NCBI RefSeq assembly: GCF_003818115.1
Contig: NZ_RPOI01000035.1
Coordinates: forward strand, 21,724 to 85,723
Direction of reading: 5' to 3'
From: Citrobacter youngae
Lineage (GTDB): Bacteria > Pseudomonadota > Gammaproteobacteria > Enterobacterales > Enterobacteriaceae
Length of the DNA: 64,000 nt
Shown: positions 9,066 through 18,660 of the stretch, piece after piece
How positions within the stretch are numbered: the stretch's first letter is position 1
Layout: every line of letters begins with the position of its first letter
The notes under the pieces: model-generated
The model's database searches: none
Told to the model about the DNA's origin: nothing
What the model saw: the letters and a program-made list of their open reading frames with translations, nothing else
Made by a program: the position numbers and the translations under genes

Positions 9066-10895
9066 CTACTCTTCGTCGTCACCATCAACGTGTGCGCGAA
9101 TAAGCGCCATAAACTCTTTACCGAAACGCTCAAGTTTACGCATCCCCACACCGTTGACGCTCAGCATTTCGCTCGGTGAAACTGGCATCTGCTCCGCCAT
9201 TTCAATCAGCGTGGCGTCGTTGAACACCACGTACGGCGGGATGTTCTCTTCATCGGCAATAGCTTTACGCAGCTTACGCAATTTGGCGAACAGTTTGCGG
9301 TCATAGTTGCCGCCGAAGGATTTCTGCATCGCGCGCGGTTTCAGCGCCACAATACGCGGTACCGCAAGCTGTAGTAGAACTTCACCGCGCAGCACCGGAC
9401 GCGCGGCTTCGGTTAACTGTAACGCGGAGTGATGAGCAATATTCTGCGTCACCAGGCCCAGGTGAATAAGCTGGCGAATAACGCTCACCCAGTGTTCGTG
9501 GCTTTGCTCACGACCAATGCCGTAGACCGGCAGTTTGTCATGAGCCAGTTCGCGAATACGCTGATTATTCGCTCCGCGCAGCACTTCCACGACGTACCCC
9601 ATGCCGAAGCGTTGGTTAACACGGTAAATCGTCGACAGCGCTTTGCGCGCATCCATGAGTCCGTCGTACTGTTTTGGCGGATCGAGGCAGATGTCGCAGT
9701 TACCGCAAGGCTCCTGACGCCCTTCGCCAAAATAATTCAGCAGCACCAGGCGACGACAGGTTTGCGCCTCGGCAAACGCCCCCATCGCATTGAGCTTATG
9801 GCGCTCGATATCCAGCAGTTGCCCAGCGGGTTTCTCTTCGAGGCAACGGCGTAGCCATGCCATATCTGCCGGATCGTAAAACAGCATTGCTTCCGCAGGC
9901 AGGCCGTCACGCCCGGCGCGGCCGGTTTCCTGGTAATAGGACTCGATGTTGCGCGGAATATCAAAATGCACCACGAAGCGTACGTTGGGTTTGTTGATCC
10001 CCATACCGAACGCCACGGTCGCCACCACGATTTGCAGGTCGTCGCGCTGGAATTTCTCCTGCACGTCAGCGCGTACGGTATTTTCCAGCCCGGCATGATA
10101 AGCCCCGGCACTGATGCCCCGGCTTTGCAGACGCGCGGCGGTGTCTTCTACTTTAGCGCGACTGTTACAGTAGATAATGCCAGACTTACCGCGCTGCTCT
10201 TGCACGTAGCGCATCAGCTGATCGAGCGGCTTAAACTTCTCCATCAACATGTAGCGAATGTTCGGGCGGTCAAAGCTGCTGATCTGAATTAACGGGTCGT
10301 TGAGTCCCAGCAGACGCACAATGTCCAGCCGGGTTGTCTCATCCGCAGTCGCGGTCAGCGCCACAAACGGCAGGGTTGGGAAACGTTGGCGCAACTGTCC
10401 CAGCGCCGCGTATTCCGGGCGGAAATCATGCCCCCACTGCGAAATACAGTGCGCTTCATCAACCGCCAGCAGCACCGGATTCCAGTGCGCCAGATGCTCA
10501 AGGAAGTTATCCAGCATCAGGCGTTCGGGCGCAATGTACAGTAAGCGAATCTGTCCTGTACGACAGCCTGCCATCACCTCAAGCTGCTGCTCACGACTTT
10601 GAGTGGAGTTGAGGCACGCCGCCGCCACGCCGTTGGCCAGCAGTTGATCGACCTGATCCTTCATCAAGGAAATCAGCGGAGAAACAACAACGGTGAGTCC
10701 GTTTAGCAATAATGCGGGAATTTGATAGCACAGGGATTTACCGCCGCCGGTCGGCATAACGACCAGGCAGTCGCGACCAGAGAGCACTGTATCAATGATT
10801 TCTTCCTGACCCGGGCGAAACTGTTGGTAGCCAAAGGTTTCTTGCAAAACCTGCTTAGCGCCCATTTCCAGATTCAACACTTCCGCCTGCGCCAC
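9066..10895 (-). CDS. recQ: ATP-dependent DNA helicase RecQ
   Basis: 3'-5' DNA helicase for recombination and replication-fork repair, 609 residues as in E. coli. In order: Walker A MPTGGGKSL, DEAH box VDEAHCISQWGHDFR, motif VI QETGRAGRDG, a RecQ zinc site (Cys in TCRRL and in EPCGNCDIC), a winged-helix domain, and a C-terminal HRDC domain (about 530-605, NGVGMRKLERFG). ATG 10895 gives the E. coli N terminus (MAQAEVLNLE). It lies downstream of pldA, with a terminator between them. Confidence 0.98.
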   Translation of the reverse strand: MAQAEVLNLEMGAKQVLQETFGYQQFRPGQEEIIDTVLSGRDCLVVMPTGGGKSLCYQIPALLLNGLTVVVSPLISLMKDQVDQLLANGVAAACLNSTQSREQQLEVMAGCRTGQIRLLYIAPERLMLDNFLEHLAHWNPVLLAVDEAHCISQWGHDFRPEYAALGQLRQRFPTLPFVALTATADETTRLDIVRLLGLNDPLIQISSFDRPNIRYMLMEKFKPLDQLMRYVQEQRGKSGIIYCNSRAKVEDTAARLQSRGISAGAYHAGLENTVRADVQEKFQRDDLQIVVATVAFGMGINKPNVRFVVHFDIPRNIESYYQETGRAGRDGLPAEAMLFYDPADMAWLRRCLEEKPAGQLLDIERHKLNAMGAFAEAQTCRRLVLLNYFGEGRQEPCGNCDICLDPPKQYDGLMDARKALSTIYRVNQRFGMGYVVEVLRGANNQRIRELAHDKLPVYGIGREQSHEHWVSVIRQLIHLGLVTQNIAHHSALQLTEAARPVLRGEVLLQLAVPRIVALKPRAMQKSFGGNYDRKLFAKLRKLRKAIADEENIPPYVVFNDATLIEMAEQMPVSPSEMLSVNGVGMRKLERFGKEFMALIRAHVDGDDEE

Positions 10896-10913
10896 ATTAA
10901 CCCCATTAGCCTG

Positions 10914-10945
10914 AAATAAAAACAGGCGCTATTTTCAGCGCCTGA
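10914..10945 (-). terminator. pldA terminator
   Basis: On the minus strand, an 8 bp stem CAGGCGCT/AGCGCCTG (10923-10930 with 10937-10944) and a 6-nt loop are followed by TTTTTATT. It lies just after the pldA stop codon and just before recQ. Confidence 0.85.
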
Positions 10946-10983
10946 GAGAGAAACTGCAATGATTAAAATACTCTCAATACTTA

Positions 10984-11853
10984 TCAGAAGATATCGTTGA
11001 GCATCACGCCCACACCAACACGGGTCTGATTGAAGTTATAGTCAATCAGCGATTCGCCGTAACCGCTGTAAACCTGGGTGTAAAGACGCACATGCTTCGT
11101 AATGGGGTAACTGACACCCAACTCAGCGCCGCCGTAACCGGTATTCCAGTTGTACTGACCTTTCGCACTTAAGACGGCGTCACCGAGGTGATAACCCAGT
11201 TTGAGCTGATAGTAGCCCATATATTTTGTGATATCCGGGTTATCATCAGTGCTGCCGATGACGTACCACGGCTTAACTTCCACCAGCCAGTTACCGTTTT
11301 CAGCCATCAGGCGAGTATAAAGACGGTTCCAGCTACGTGAAGTGGGATCGGAGCGGCCGTTAGAGTCATGGTTATAACCCATTTCGACATCACGAAGCGT
11401 CCAACCGGCAAAGCGGTAGTCGGTGGCGAAACCGAGGAACAATTGCGGTTCGTAGTTGGTTTCGCGAAACGGTGAAGACTCTTCACTGTTAGAAAGCTGC
11501 CACCAGGATTTCTGGGTATAGGAGCCGCCGAGTACCGAATTTGGGCCTAATATCCCGCGCCACAGCGGAAACGCCAGGCTTAGCTGAAACTTAACCTCAT
11601 CTTTGCGCGCATTTTCGGACCAGCTATAGCTGCTGATCGCCTCTTTGTTCATGTCGCTGGTATTGGTGTAGATAAGATAGTTAGTGTCATAAGGATAAAG
11701 CGTGAAAGGGTTGTCATGTTCCTGCAGCATGTTGGCGATAATACTGCCACGAACCGCCGGTGCATCATGAATCTCTTTCACTGTCGCTTCCTGCGCATAC
11801 GCGGTCAACGGCAGCATGACTGCTGGTAGTAACCATCCCAAAATCGCCCGCAT
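10984..11853 (-). CDS. pldA: Outer membrane phospholipase A PldA
   Basis: Calcium-dependent phospholipase A1/A2 of the outer membrane, a 12-strand barrel that dimerises when the membrane is disturbed. 289 residues. The N-terminal signal peptide ends at TAYA before QEATVKEIHD. The active site His and Ser are in MGYNHDSNGRSD, and the Asn is a little further on in SWNRLY. The C terminus ends in Phe (MLNDIF), as expected for a BAM substrate. It has its own terminator before recQ. Confidence 0.97.
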   Translation of the reverse strand: MRAILGWLLPAVMLPLTAYAQEATVKEIHDAPAVRGSIIANMLQEHDNPFTLYPYDTNYLIYTNTSDMNKEAISSYSWSENARKDEVKFQLSLAFPLWRGILGPNSVLGGSYTQKSWWQLSNSEESSPFRETNYEPQLFLGFATDYRFAGWTLRDVEMGYNHDSNGRSDPTSRSWNRLYTRLMAENGNWLVEVKPWYVIGSTDDNPDITKYMGYYQLKLGYHLGDAVLSAKGQYNWNTGYGGAELGVSYPITKHVRLYTQVYSGYGESLIDYNFNQTRVGVGVMLNDIF

Positions 11854-12018
11854 CGGTACTGTTCTCCTGAACCAAAATATTGATGAATTGTATAATTATC
11901 TGGCAAGTATTCTACATACTTAGCGAGTTCCTCGTTAATCATCCCGTCCTAAAGTAGAAAACAACAAATAATAAGCATAATATCAACATTTCATTAACCA
12001 TTGAGATGTAGGGATCGT

Positions 12019-12486
12019 ATGTCTGCCGTACTTACTGCTGAGGAAGCGCTGAAGTTAGTGGGTGAAATGTTTGTCTATCATATGCCGTTTAACCGGGCGC
12101 TGGGACTGGAGCTTGAACGCTATGAGAAAGAATTTGCTCAATTAGCCTTTAATAACCAACCGATGATGGTCGGCAACTGGGCGCAAAGCATTTTGCATGG
12201 CGGCGTGATCGCCTCGGCGCTGGACGTCGCCGCCGGACTGGTGTGCGTTGGGAGTACGCTGACTCGCCATGAAACGATCAGCGAAGACGAACTGCGTCAG
12301 CGGATGTCACGCATGGGAACCATCGATTTGCGCGTTGATTACCTGCGCCCTGGTAGAGGGAACCGCTTTACCGCCACCAGCAGCCTGCTGCGGGCGGGTA
12401 ATAAAGTCGCCGTTGCACGCGTGGAACTGCATAACGAAGAACAGCTTTATATTGCCAGCGCAACCGCCACTTATATGGTGGGGTAA
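12019..12486 (+). CDS. yigI: Hot-dog-fold acyl-CoA thioesterase YigI
   Basis: 155 residues of the PaaI/YigI hot-dog family. The E. coli protein has been described as a medium/long-chain acyl-CoA thioesterase. The core [16 protein letters not shown] carries the central helix of the fold, with an Asp typical of the family. ATG 12019 gives the family N terminus ([17 protein letters not shown]), whereas an upstream in-frame TTG at 12001 lacks support. It is divergent from pldA. The gap before rarD is 51 bp, so the two may be co-transcribed. Confidence 0.93.
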   Translation: MSAVLTAEEALKLVGEMFVYHMPFNRALGLELERYEKEFAQLAFNNQPMMVGNWAQSILHGGVIASALDVAAGLVCVGSTLTRHETISEDELRQRMSRMGTIDLRVDYLRPGRGNRFTATSSLLRAGNKVAVARVELHNEEQLYIASATATYMVG

Positions 12487-12537
12487 GCAGCCAAAAAAAG
12501 GTAAACTGCTGTTACATTTCTGCAATGAGTTTTCCCG

Positions 12538-13431
12538 ATGGATGCTAAACAAACGCGGCAGGGCGTGTTACTCGCTCTTGCTGCTTATTTTATTTGGGGT
12601 ATCGCTCCTGCCTACTTCAAGCTGATTTACTATGTCCCGGCAGATGAGATCCTGACGCACCGCGTCATCTGGTCATTTTTCTTTATGGTGGTACTGATGA
12701 GCATCAGCCGCCAGTGGTCGGGTGTCAAAACGCTGCTACAAACGCCAAAGAAGATCTTCCTGCTGGCGCTCTCTGCAGTGCTCATCGGCGGAAACTGGCT
12801 GCTGTTCATTTGGGCAGTCAATAATCACCATATGCTGGAAGCCAGCCTCGGCTATTTTATTAACCCACTGGTGAATATTGTGCTGGGAATGCTTTTCCTC
12901 GGCGAACGCTTTCGTCGCATGCAGTGGCTGGCGGTACTGTTAGCCGCCTGTGGCGTACTGGTACAGCTGTGGACCTTTGGATCGCTGCCAATAATCGCGC
13001 TAGGACTGGCGTTCAGCTTTGCTTTCTATGGTCTGGTGCGCAAGAAGATTGCGGTCGAAGCACAAACCGGCATGCTGATCGAAACCCTGTGGCTTTTACC
13101 CGTTGCAGCCATCTATCTGTTTGGTATTGCGGACAGCCCAACCAGCCATATGGGGCAAAACCCGATGTCGCTCAATCTGCTGCTGATTGCTGCGGGTGTC
13201 GTGACCACCATTCCGCTGCTGTGCTTTACCGGCGCGGCAACCCGCCTGCGTCTGTCGACGCTGGGTTTCTTCCAGTATATCGGACCTACGCTGATGTTCC
13301 TGCTGGCCGTCACCTTCTACGGTGAAGTCCCAGGAACGGATAAAATGGTCACATTTGCGTTTATCTGGGTCGCGCTGGCGATTTTCGTGATGGATGCGAT
13401 TTATACGCAACGACGGGTACGTCGGAGCTAG
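12538..13431 (+). CDS. rarD: DMT-family permease RarD
   Basis: Inner-membrane protein of 297 residues with about ten hydrophobic segments. It has the RarD signature QGVLLALAAYFIWG at the N terminus and GERFRRMQWLAVLLAACGV in the middle. The substrate of the family is not firmly known; an old report linked it to chloramphenicol sensitivity. ATG 12538 lies shortly after GAGTTTTCCCG. It is followed by a REP pair and convergent corA. Confidence 0.93.
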   Translation: MDAKQTRQGVLLALAAYFIWGIAPAYFKLIYYVPADEILTHRVIWSFFFMVVLMSISRQWSGVKTLLQTPKKIFLLALSAVLIGGNWLLFIWAVNNHHMLEASLGYFINPLVNIVLGMLFLGERFRRMQWLAVLLAACGVLVQLWTFGSLPIIALGLAFSFAFYGLVRKKIAVEAQTGMLIETLWLLPVAAIYLFGIADSPTSHMGQNPMSLNLLLIAAGVVTTIPLLCFTGAATRLRLSTLGFFQYIGPTLMFLLAVTFYGEVPGTDKMVTFAFIWVALAIFVMDAIYTQRRVRRS

Positions 13432-13437
13432 GGCATT

Positions 13438-13502
13438 GCCGGATGGCGCTTCGCTTATCCGGCCTACAAAAGCACATCGCCGTAGGCCGGATAAGTCACC
13501 GC
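13438..13502. repeat. REP pair (BIME) between rarD and corA
   Basis: Two REP-like palindromes in opposite orientation: GCCGGATGGCGCTTCGCTTA with TCCGGC (13439-13463), and the inverted GTAGGCCGGATAAG (13482-13495). This is the usual place for REP units, between convergent gene ends. E. coli has small genes here in K-12; none fits in this 73 bp gap. Confidence 0.85.
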
Positions 13503-13504
13503 TA

Positions 13505-14455
13505 TTACAGCCAGTTCTTGCGCTTAAAGTACAGATACGGCGCCAGACCGGCGAGCATCATAAAGACAATCGCCCCAGGATAACCGAAGCTCCAGTGCAG
13601 TTCCGGCATGAATTCAAAGTTCATCCCGTAGCTTGAAGCCACCAGCGTCGGCGGCAGGAACACCACGGAGACCACCGAGAAGATCTTGATGATGCGGTTC
13701 TGCTCGATGTTGATAAAACCCATCGCCGCCTGCATCAGGAAGTTAACCTTCTGGAACAGCGATTCATTGTGCGGCAGCAGAGATTCGATATCGCGCAGGA
13801 TCTCACGCGCCTGCTCCAGCTGACTGCCCGGCAACCGCGCTTTACGCACCAGGAAATTCAGTGCGCGCTGGGTATCCATCAGACACAGACGTACCTTCCA
13901 GCCGATATCTTCCAGTTCCGCCAGCGTCGACAGCGCTTCGTCATATTCATCGCCCTGACGCCCTTCCATGATCACACGGCTGAGTTTTTCCAGGTCGCTG
14001 TAGATGTTTTCGATCTCATCCGCCAGCTGTTCAATTTTGGTTTCGAACAGGTCGAGCAACAGCTCGTAGGCATTGCCATCCACCATCGCCTGGTTACGCG
14101 CACGCATGCGGTACAGGCGAAAGGCCGGCAATTCGCGCTCGCGCAGGGTAAACAGACGGCCTTCGCGAATAGTAAATGCGACGGTTGAGTTACCCGCGTG
14201 ATCGTCGGCGTCTTCATAAAAGAAGAAGGAGTGAATGTGCAGACCGTCTTCGTCTTCAAAAAAACGCGCGGATGCTTCGATGTCTTCCAGTTCAGGGCGC
14301 GTAGCCAGATTCTGGCCCAAGTCCTTTTGCACACGGTTTCGTTCTTCGTCATCCGGCTCGACTAAATCGACCCAAACCGAACTGGCCAGGTGCTCGATCT
14401 CGTCTGCCTCAAGGCGAGTTAAACGATTGTTTTCCAGTTGAAATGCGCTCAGCAT
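13505..14455 (-). CDS. corA: Magnesium/cobalt transporter CorA
   Basis: Main constitutive Mg2+ channel, also passing Co2+ and Ni2+; a pentamer with a large cytoplasmic funnel. 316 residues. Two C-terminal membrane segments flank the pore-entry motif GMN (SSYGMNFEF, about residues 277-285). The end is the usual [11 protein letters not shown] 14455 ([10 protein letters not shown]) is chosen over an in-frame codon 15 bp upstream, since GGGAG lies 8 nt before it and the length matches. It is preceded by a leader of about 240 nt with corL and several hairpins, which points to Mg2+/translation-dependent Rho termination. Confidence 0.97.
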   Translation of the reverse strand: MLSAFQLENNRLTRLEADEIEHLASSVWVDLVEPDDEERNRVQKDLGQNLATRPELEDIEASARFFEDEDGLHIHSFFFYEDADDHAGNSTVAFTIREGRLFTLRERELPAFRLYRMRARNQAMVDGNAYELLLDLFETKIEQLADEIENIYSDLEKLSRVIMEGRQGDEYDEALSTLAELEDIGWKVRLCLMDTQRALNFLVRKARLPGSQLEQAREILRDIESLLPHNESLFQKVNFLMQAAMGFINIEQNRIIKIFSVVSVVFLPPTLVASSYGMNFEFMPELHWSFGYPGAIVFMMLAGLAPYLYFKRKNWL

Positions 14456-14609
14456 GACCGGGACTCCCAATGCAAAAAATTATCGGACAGTTCGGAGGGC
14501 ACACAGAAACAAATTGGGTTTCAGACCATTAAACAGCCTGACTCAGCGCGACGGGAAAAAACAGAAGGTCGCTGACAACCGCGAAGGCTATCAGCAAAAA
14601 GGGATAGCC

Positions 14610-14666
14610 TTAGGAGTTGATCCTGGATGACAGGATAATGAGCCAGTATCTACTGGGTGTGTCCAA
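14610..14666 (-). CDS. corL: corA leader peptide CorL
   Basis: An 18-codon frame with a TTG start reads MDTPSRYWLIILSSRINS. AAGAGGA lies 8 nt before the TTG. It sits about 25 nt after the expected transcription start and about 155 nt before corA. In Salmonella and E. coli a short frame called corL in this position couples its own translation to Rho-dependent termination of corA. The coding DNA itself holds two hairpins (CCAGTA/TACTGG and ATCCTG/CAGGAT), and a 9 bp stem (AAGGCTATC/GATAGCCTT, 14584-14611) begins at its stop codon. Confidence 0.75.
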   Translation of the reverse strand: MDTPSRYWLIILSSRINS

Positions 14667-14698
14667 GGCGAATGTCCTCTTAGCGTAATCGTGCGCGC

Positions 14699-14727
14699 AT
14701 GTTACGCCAGCAAAATTTTGACGTCAA
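14699..14727 (-). promoter_or_regulatory. corA promoter
   Basis: TTGACG (14722-14727) and TAACAT (14699-14704) are separated by exactly 17 bp on the minus strand. The start site is expected near 14692, which leaves corL and a long structured leader before corA. Confidence 0.8.
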
Positions 14728-14814
14728 CACGCAACGAAACGCTAGCCTGGATAAATTACCTGCTCATCAGTAAGGCTAGCAGATCGTTACAAAATAATGA
14801 TATTTTTCTGAAAG

Positions 14815-16977
14815 TTATACCGTTTCCAGTCGGGCATAGGCCGCCACCAGCCATTTGATCCCCTGCCCCTGGAACGCAACCTGCAAACGACTGTGCTCGC
14901 CGCTGCCTTCCAGATTGACAATGGTGCCCTCGCCAAACTTGGCATGGCGCACCCGCTGGCCAAGCTTATAGCCGGTATCATTTTCCGCCATTGGCGTGCC
15001 CATTCGCTGATGGCTCACCGGACGGCTGACCGTGGCGCGCAGACGTACCTCTTCAACACACGTTTCCGGCAGTTCACCAATAAAGCGCGACGGGCGATGG
15101 TAAACCTCTTTGCCGTACAGACGACGCGTTTCGGCGTAGGTCAGCGTCAGCTTTTGCATTGCGCGGGTCACGCCGACGTAGGCAAGGCGGCGTTCCTCTT
15201 CGAGACGTCCGCCTTCGTCCAGCGACATCTGGCTGGGGAACATGCCTTCTTCCATGCCGACGATAAACACCTGCGGGAACTCCAGACCTTTCGCCGAGTG
15301 CAGGGTCATCAGCTGAACCGCATCCTGCCAGGTATCCGCCTGCCCTTCGCCCGCTTCCAGCGCGGCGTGAGACAGGAATGCCTGCAGCGGCATTAAGTCT
15401 TCATCTTCTTCGTTGTAGCTGAACTGGCGCGTTGCCGTCACCAGTTCGTCTAAGTTTTCGATACGCGTCTGGCCCTTCTCGCCTTTTTCCTGCTCGTACA
15501 TCATGCGCAGCCCGGAGTCTTTAATCACCCGGTCAGTTTGCACGTGCAGCGGCATATCGGCGGTCTCCTGGGCCAGTGCGTCAATCAGCTCCATAAAACG
15601 CTGTAAGGCGCTGGCAGCGCGCCCCGCGAGGGCTTTTTCCTGCAACAGCTCACGACAAGCCTGCCACAACGTTAGCTGGCGGTCACGGGAGGTCTGACGC
15701 ACGACATCTAAAGTACGATCGCCAATCCCGCGCGTCGGCGTATTTACTACGCGCTCAAACGCCGCGTCATCATTACGGTTAGCGATCAGGCGCAGATAGG
15801 AGAGAGCATCTTTGATTTCCTGGCGTTCGAAGAAGCGCATCCCGCCATAAATCCGATACGGCATGCTGGCCTGTAACAATGCCTCTTCCAGCACGCGCGA
15901 CTGGGCGTTGCTGCGATAAAGAATAGCGCATTGCTCCAGCGCACCACCGTTGTCCTGCCAGGTCTTAATGCGGTTAACGACAAAGCGCGCTTCATCGAGC
16001 TCGTTGAACGCGCAGTACAGCGAGATCGGTTCACCATCGACGCCGTCGGTCCACAGCTTTTTACCCAGACGCCCGTTGTTGTTCTCAATCAGGGCGTTAG
16101 CTGCGCTGAGGATATTGTTGGTCGAGCGGTAATTCTGCTCGAGGCGAATGGTTTCTGCGCCCGGGAAATCGGTGAGGAAGCGCTGGATGTTTTCCACCTG
16201 CGCCCCGCGCCAGCCGTAGATCGACTGGTCGTCATCACCCACGATCATCACTTTACCGGTATCGCCCGCCAGCAGGCGGATCCAGGCGTATTGAATGTTG
16301 TTGGTGTCCTGGAATTCGTCCACCAGGATATTGGTAAAGCGTTCGCGATAGTGCTGCAGGATATGCGGTTTGTTGAGCCACAGTTCATGGGCGCGCAGCA
16401 GCAGCTCGGCGAAATCCACCAACCCGGCGCGGTCACACGCTTCCTGATAGGCTTGATAAACCTTCTGCCAGGTTTGTTCAACCGGGTTACCGTAGCTTTG
16501 CAGGTGGTGCGGACGCAGCCCTTCGTCTTTCTGGCTATTGATAAACCACATCGCCTGACGCGGCGGCCACTGCTTCTCATCCAGGTTCATCGCCTTGATC
16601 AGGCGCTTGAGCAGACGCAATTGGTCTTCGCTGTCGAGGATCTGGAAATCCTGCGGCAGGTTGGCATCCATATGGTGCGCGCGCAGCAGACGGTGCGCCA
16701 GACCGTGGAACGTACCCACCCACATACCGCCCTGGCTGGTTCCCATGATCTGACCAATACGGTGGCGCATTTCCGCCGCCGCTTTGTTGGTAAAGGTTAC
16801 CGCCATAATTGAGTACGGCGAGTTGTTCTCTACCGTCAGTAACCAGGCGATACGGTGCACAAGCACGCGCGTTTTACCACTCCCCGCGCCTGCCAGAACC
16901 AACATGTTGCTGCGTGGCGCGGCCACAGCCTGGCGCTGTTCGTCATTGAGGCTATCGAGCAGGTAAGAAACGTCCAT
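14815..16977 (-). CDS. uvrD: DNA helicase II UvrD
   Basis: 3'-5' superfamily 1A helicase that displaces UvrC and the excised oligonucleotide in nucleotide excision repair and unwinds DNA in mismatch repair. 720 residues. Walker A is [10 protein letters not shown], the DExx box is LVDEFQDTN, motif III is [12 protein letters not shown], and motif VI is VGVTRAM. The C-terminal end binds RNA polymerase in E. coli and is full length here (GIKWLVAAYARLETV). ATG 16977 matches the E. coli start; a GTG two codons upstream is less likely. A promoter and LexA box lie directly upstream. Confidence 0.98.
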   Translation of the reverse strand: MDVSYLLDSLNDEQRQAVAAPRSNMLVLAGAGSGKTRVLVHRIAWLLTVENNSPYSIMAVTFTNKAAAEMRHRIGQIMGTSQGGMWVGTFHGLAHRLLRAHHMDANLPQDFQILDSEDQLRLLKRLIKAMNLDEKQWPPRQAMWFINSQKDEGLRPHHLQSYGNPVEQTWQKVYQAYQEACDRAGLVDFAELLLRAHELWLNKPHILQHYRERFTNILVDEFQDTNNIQYAWIRLLAGDTGKVMIVGDDDQSIYGWRGAQVENIQRFLTDFPGAETIRLEQNYRSTNNILSAANALIENNNGRLGKKLWTDGVDGEPISLYCAFNELDEARFVVNRIKTWQDNGGALEQCAILYRSNAQSRVLEEALLQASMPYRIYGGMRFFERQEIKDALSYLRLIANRNDDAAFERVVNTPTRGIGDRTLDVVRQTSRDRQLTLWQACRELLQEKALAGRAASALQRFMELIDALAQETADMPLHVQTDRVIKDSGLRMMYEQEKGEKGQTRIENLDELVTATRQFSYNEEDEDLMPLQAFLSHAALEAGEGQADTWQDAVQLMTLHSAKGLEFPQVFIVGMEEGMFPSQMSLDEGGRLEEERRLAYVGVTRAMQKLTLTYAETRRLYGKEVYHRPSRFIGELPETCVEEVRLRATVSRPVSHQRMGTPMAENDTGYKLGQRVRHAKFGEGTIVNLEGSGEHSRLQVAFQGQGIKWLVAAYARLETV

Positions 16978-17013
16978 TGGCACCGCCGGAAAAAAAAGAG
17001 TCCCAGAAATACA

Positions 17014-17029
17014 CTGGGAATTTATACAG
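17014..17029. promoter_or_regulatory. LexA (SOS) box of uvrD
   Basis: Read on the minus strand the 16-mer is CTGTATAAATTCCCAG, which fits CTGT-N8-ACAG except for one base. It lies just downstream of the -10 element, where E. coli uvrD also has its SOS box. Confidence 0.85.
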
Positions 17030-17040
17030 AGTTGCTGATG

Positions 17041-17068
17041 ATTATATCAGCGAGGTCAGAGATGCCAA
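17041..17068 (-). promoter_or_regulatory. uvrD promoter inside the end of yigB
   Basis: TTGGCA (17063-17068), 16 bp spacer and perfect TATAAT (17041-17046) on the minus strand. Most of it lies within the last codons of yigB, so uvrD has its own promoter although it follows the dapF-yigB operon. Confidence 0.85.
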
Positions 17069-17758
17069 CTGTGAAATTTCGATATGCGGCAGCAAACGAC
17101 TGTCTGCGGTGTGCATCAGGTCGGCATTTTCCGGTTTGATCCAGCAGGCCTGCATACCACAACGGATGGCGCCCGCGACGTCTGTCGTCAGGTCATCACC
17201 CACATGCAGGATCTCACCCACAGGCATGTTCAGTTTTTTCGCCGCCAGCGCGTACATGTCGCTGAACGGTTTTGATCGTCCGTCGGGACCGGCGCGCAGC
17301 ACAAACTCAAAGTAATCACCCAGGCCAAACAGTTCCGGCTGCGCGTTACCGTTGGTAATCGCCACCAGCGGCCATTTGCGGGCCAGCGCTTTCAGCGTGT
17401 CATGCGTCGTCTGCGGGACTTCAATGCGGCTACGCCATTTGGCAAAATTCATCATCGCCGCATTCGCCCCCATTCTGGCTTCTGCCGCTGACAAACCCGC
17501 TTCCAGCATAGCGCGCTCTACGGCACGGTGACGCCATTGGGTAACATCGTGGTAGATTTCCGGCTCGGCGTCGCGAACGGCCTGACGCAAGCGCTGGAGG
17601 TCGCTATTTTGCAGCGAATTCAACGCCGGATGGTAATTCTGTACAAACGCGAGCGCTTCCTGCTCGGTGCGTGTGATAACGGGACGGTTATCGTAAAGGG
17701 TGTCATCAAGGTCAAAGGTGAGCGCAGAAATGCGCCCCAAAGGCCGGTAAAAACGCAT
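17042..17758 (-). CDS. yigB: HAD-family FMN phosphatase YigB
   Basis: 238 residues, HAD superfamily with the nucleophile motif [10 protein letters not shown] near residues 16-25 and the late motif [13 protein letters not shown]. In E. coli it hydrolyses FMN to riboflavin and several other phosphates. It starts in the TAATG that ends xerC (1-nt overlap), so it is the last gene of dapF-yigA-xerC-yigB. Confidence 0.95.
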   Translation of the reverse strand: MRFYRPLGRISALTFDLDDTLYDNRPVITRTEQEALAFVQNYHPALNSLQNSDLQRLRQAVRDAEPEIYHDVTQWRHRAVERAMLEAGLSAAEARMGANAAMMNFAKWRSRIEVPQTTHDTLKALARKWPLVAITNGNAQPELFGLGDYFEFVLRAGPDGRSKPFSDMYALAAKKLNMPVGEILHVGDDLTTDVAGAIRCGMQACWIKPENADLMHTADSRLLPHIEISQLASLTSLI

Positions 17759-18660
17759 TATTTCCCCCGTTTGGCGCGCGGATGCGCCGCATCGTACACT
17801 GAAGCCAGGTGTTGAAAATCAAGATGGGTATAGATTTGGGTTGTGGAGAGATTGGCATGACCCAATAACTCCTGCACTCCGCGCAGATCGCCGCTCGACT
17901 CCAGCATATGCGTCGCAAAGGAGTGGCGTAGTTTGTGGGGATGTACGTGGCTGTTCAGCCCCTGCTTGATACCCCATTCAGCAAAGCGTTTCTGCACGTT
18001 CCGCGCAGAGATGCGTTTGCCCAGTTTTGACAGAAATAGCGCATCGTCATCGCTGCCAAATAGCCCGCGCAGATCCAGCCAGTGCTCAATCCACGCCACC
18101 GCATTGCGGCCAATCGGCAGGCGGCGCTCTTTACTGCCCTTGCCCATCACCCACACTTCGCCGGTGTCGAGATCGAGATGTTTAATATCCAGCCCAACCA
18201 GTTCAGATAAACGCAGCCCGGCACCGTACATCACTTCCAGCATCGCACGGTCGCGCACGGCGAGGGGATCGTTGAGATCGATATCCAGCAGGCGATTAAC
18301 GTCGTCGACGTCGATATTTTTGGGTAAATGGCGCGGCGCTTTGGGTGCGGAAACGCTTTTTGCCGGATTGGCGTTCAGCTCGCCCTGACTGACCATCCAG
18401 TCGAAGAAACTGCGCAGCGCAGACAGGCGCAAAGCCAGGCTCGCCGGTCCCAACCCTTTACGGCGACTGCGCACGGCAAAACTACGAACCATGAGCGCAT
18501 CACACTGCTGCCAGCTTTGCAGACCGGTTTCACCGGCTAACGCGATGATGGCATCAAGCTGACGCTGATAATTAAGCAATGTGATCGGGCTAAGCTGGCG
18601 CTCAACGCCCAGATAGCGCAAAAAGCGCGCCACATCCTGAGAAAGGGGTGAATCGGTCAT
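17758..18660 (-). CDS. xerC: Tyrosine recombinase XerC
   Basis: Acts with XerD at dif to resolve chromosome dimers at cell division. 300 residues. The N-terminal SAM-like core-binding domain is followed by a catalytic domain with Arg in GAGLRLSEL, Lys in GKGSKERRL, His and Arg in [12 protein letters not shown], a late His in [10 protein letters not shown] and the nucleophile Tyr in IYTHLDF. It overlaps yigA by 4 bp (ATGA) and yigB by 1 bp, so translation is probably coupled. Confidence 0.98.
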   Translation of the reverse strand: MTDSPLSQDVARFLRYLGVERQLSPITLLNYQRQLDAIIALAGETGLQSWQQCDALMVRSFAVRSRRKGLGPASLALRLSALRSFFDWMVSQGELNANPAKSVSAPKAPRHLPKNIDVDDVNRLLDIDLNDPLAVRDRAMLEVMYGAGLRLSELVGLDIKHLDLDTGEVWVMGKGSKERRLPIGRNAVAWIEHWLDLRGLFGSDDDALFLSKLGKRISARNVQKRFAEWGIKQGLNSHVHPHKLRHSFATHMLESSGDLRGVQELLGHANLSTTQIYTHLDFQHLASVYDAAHPRAKRGK

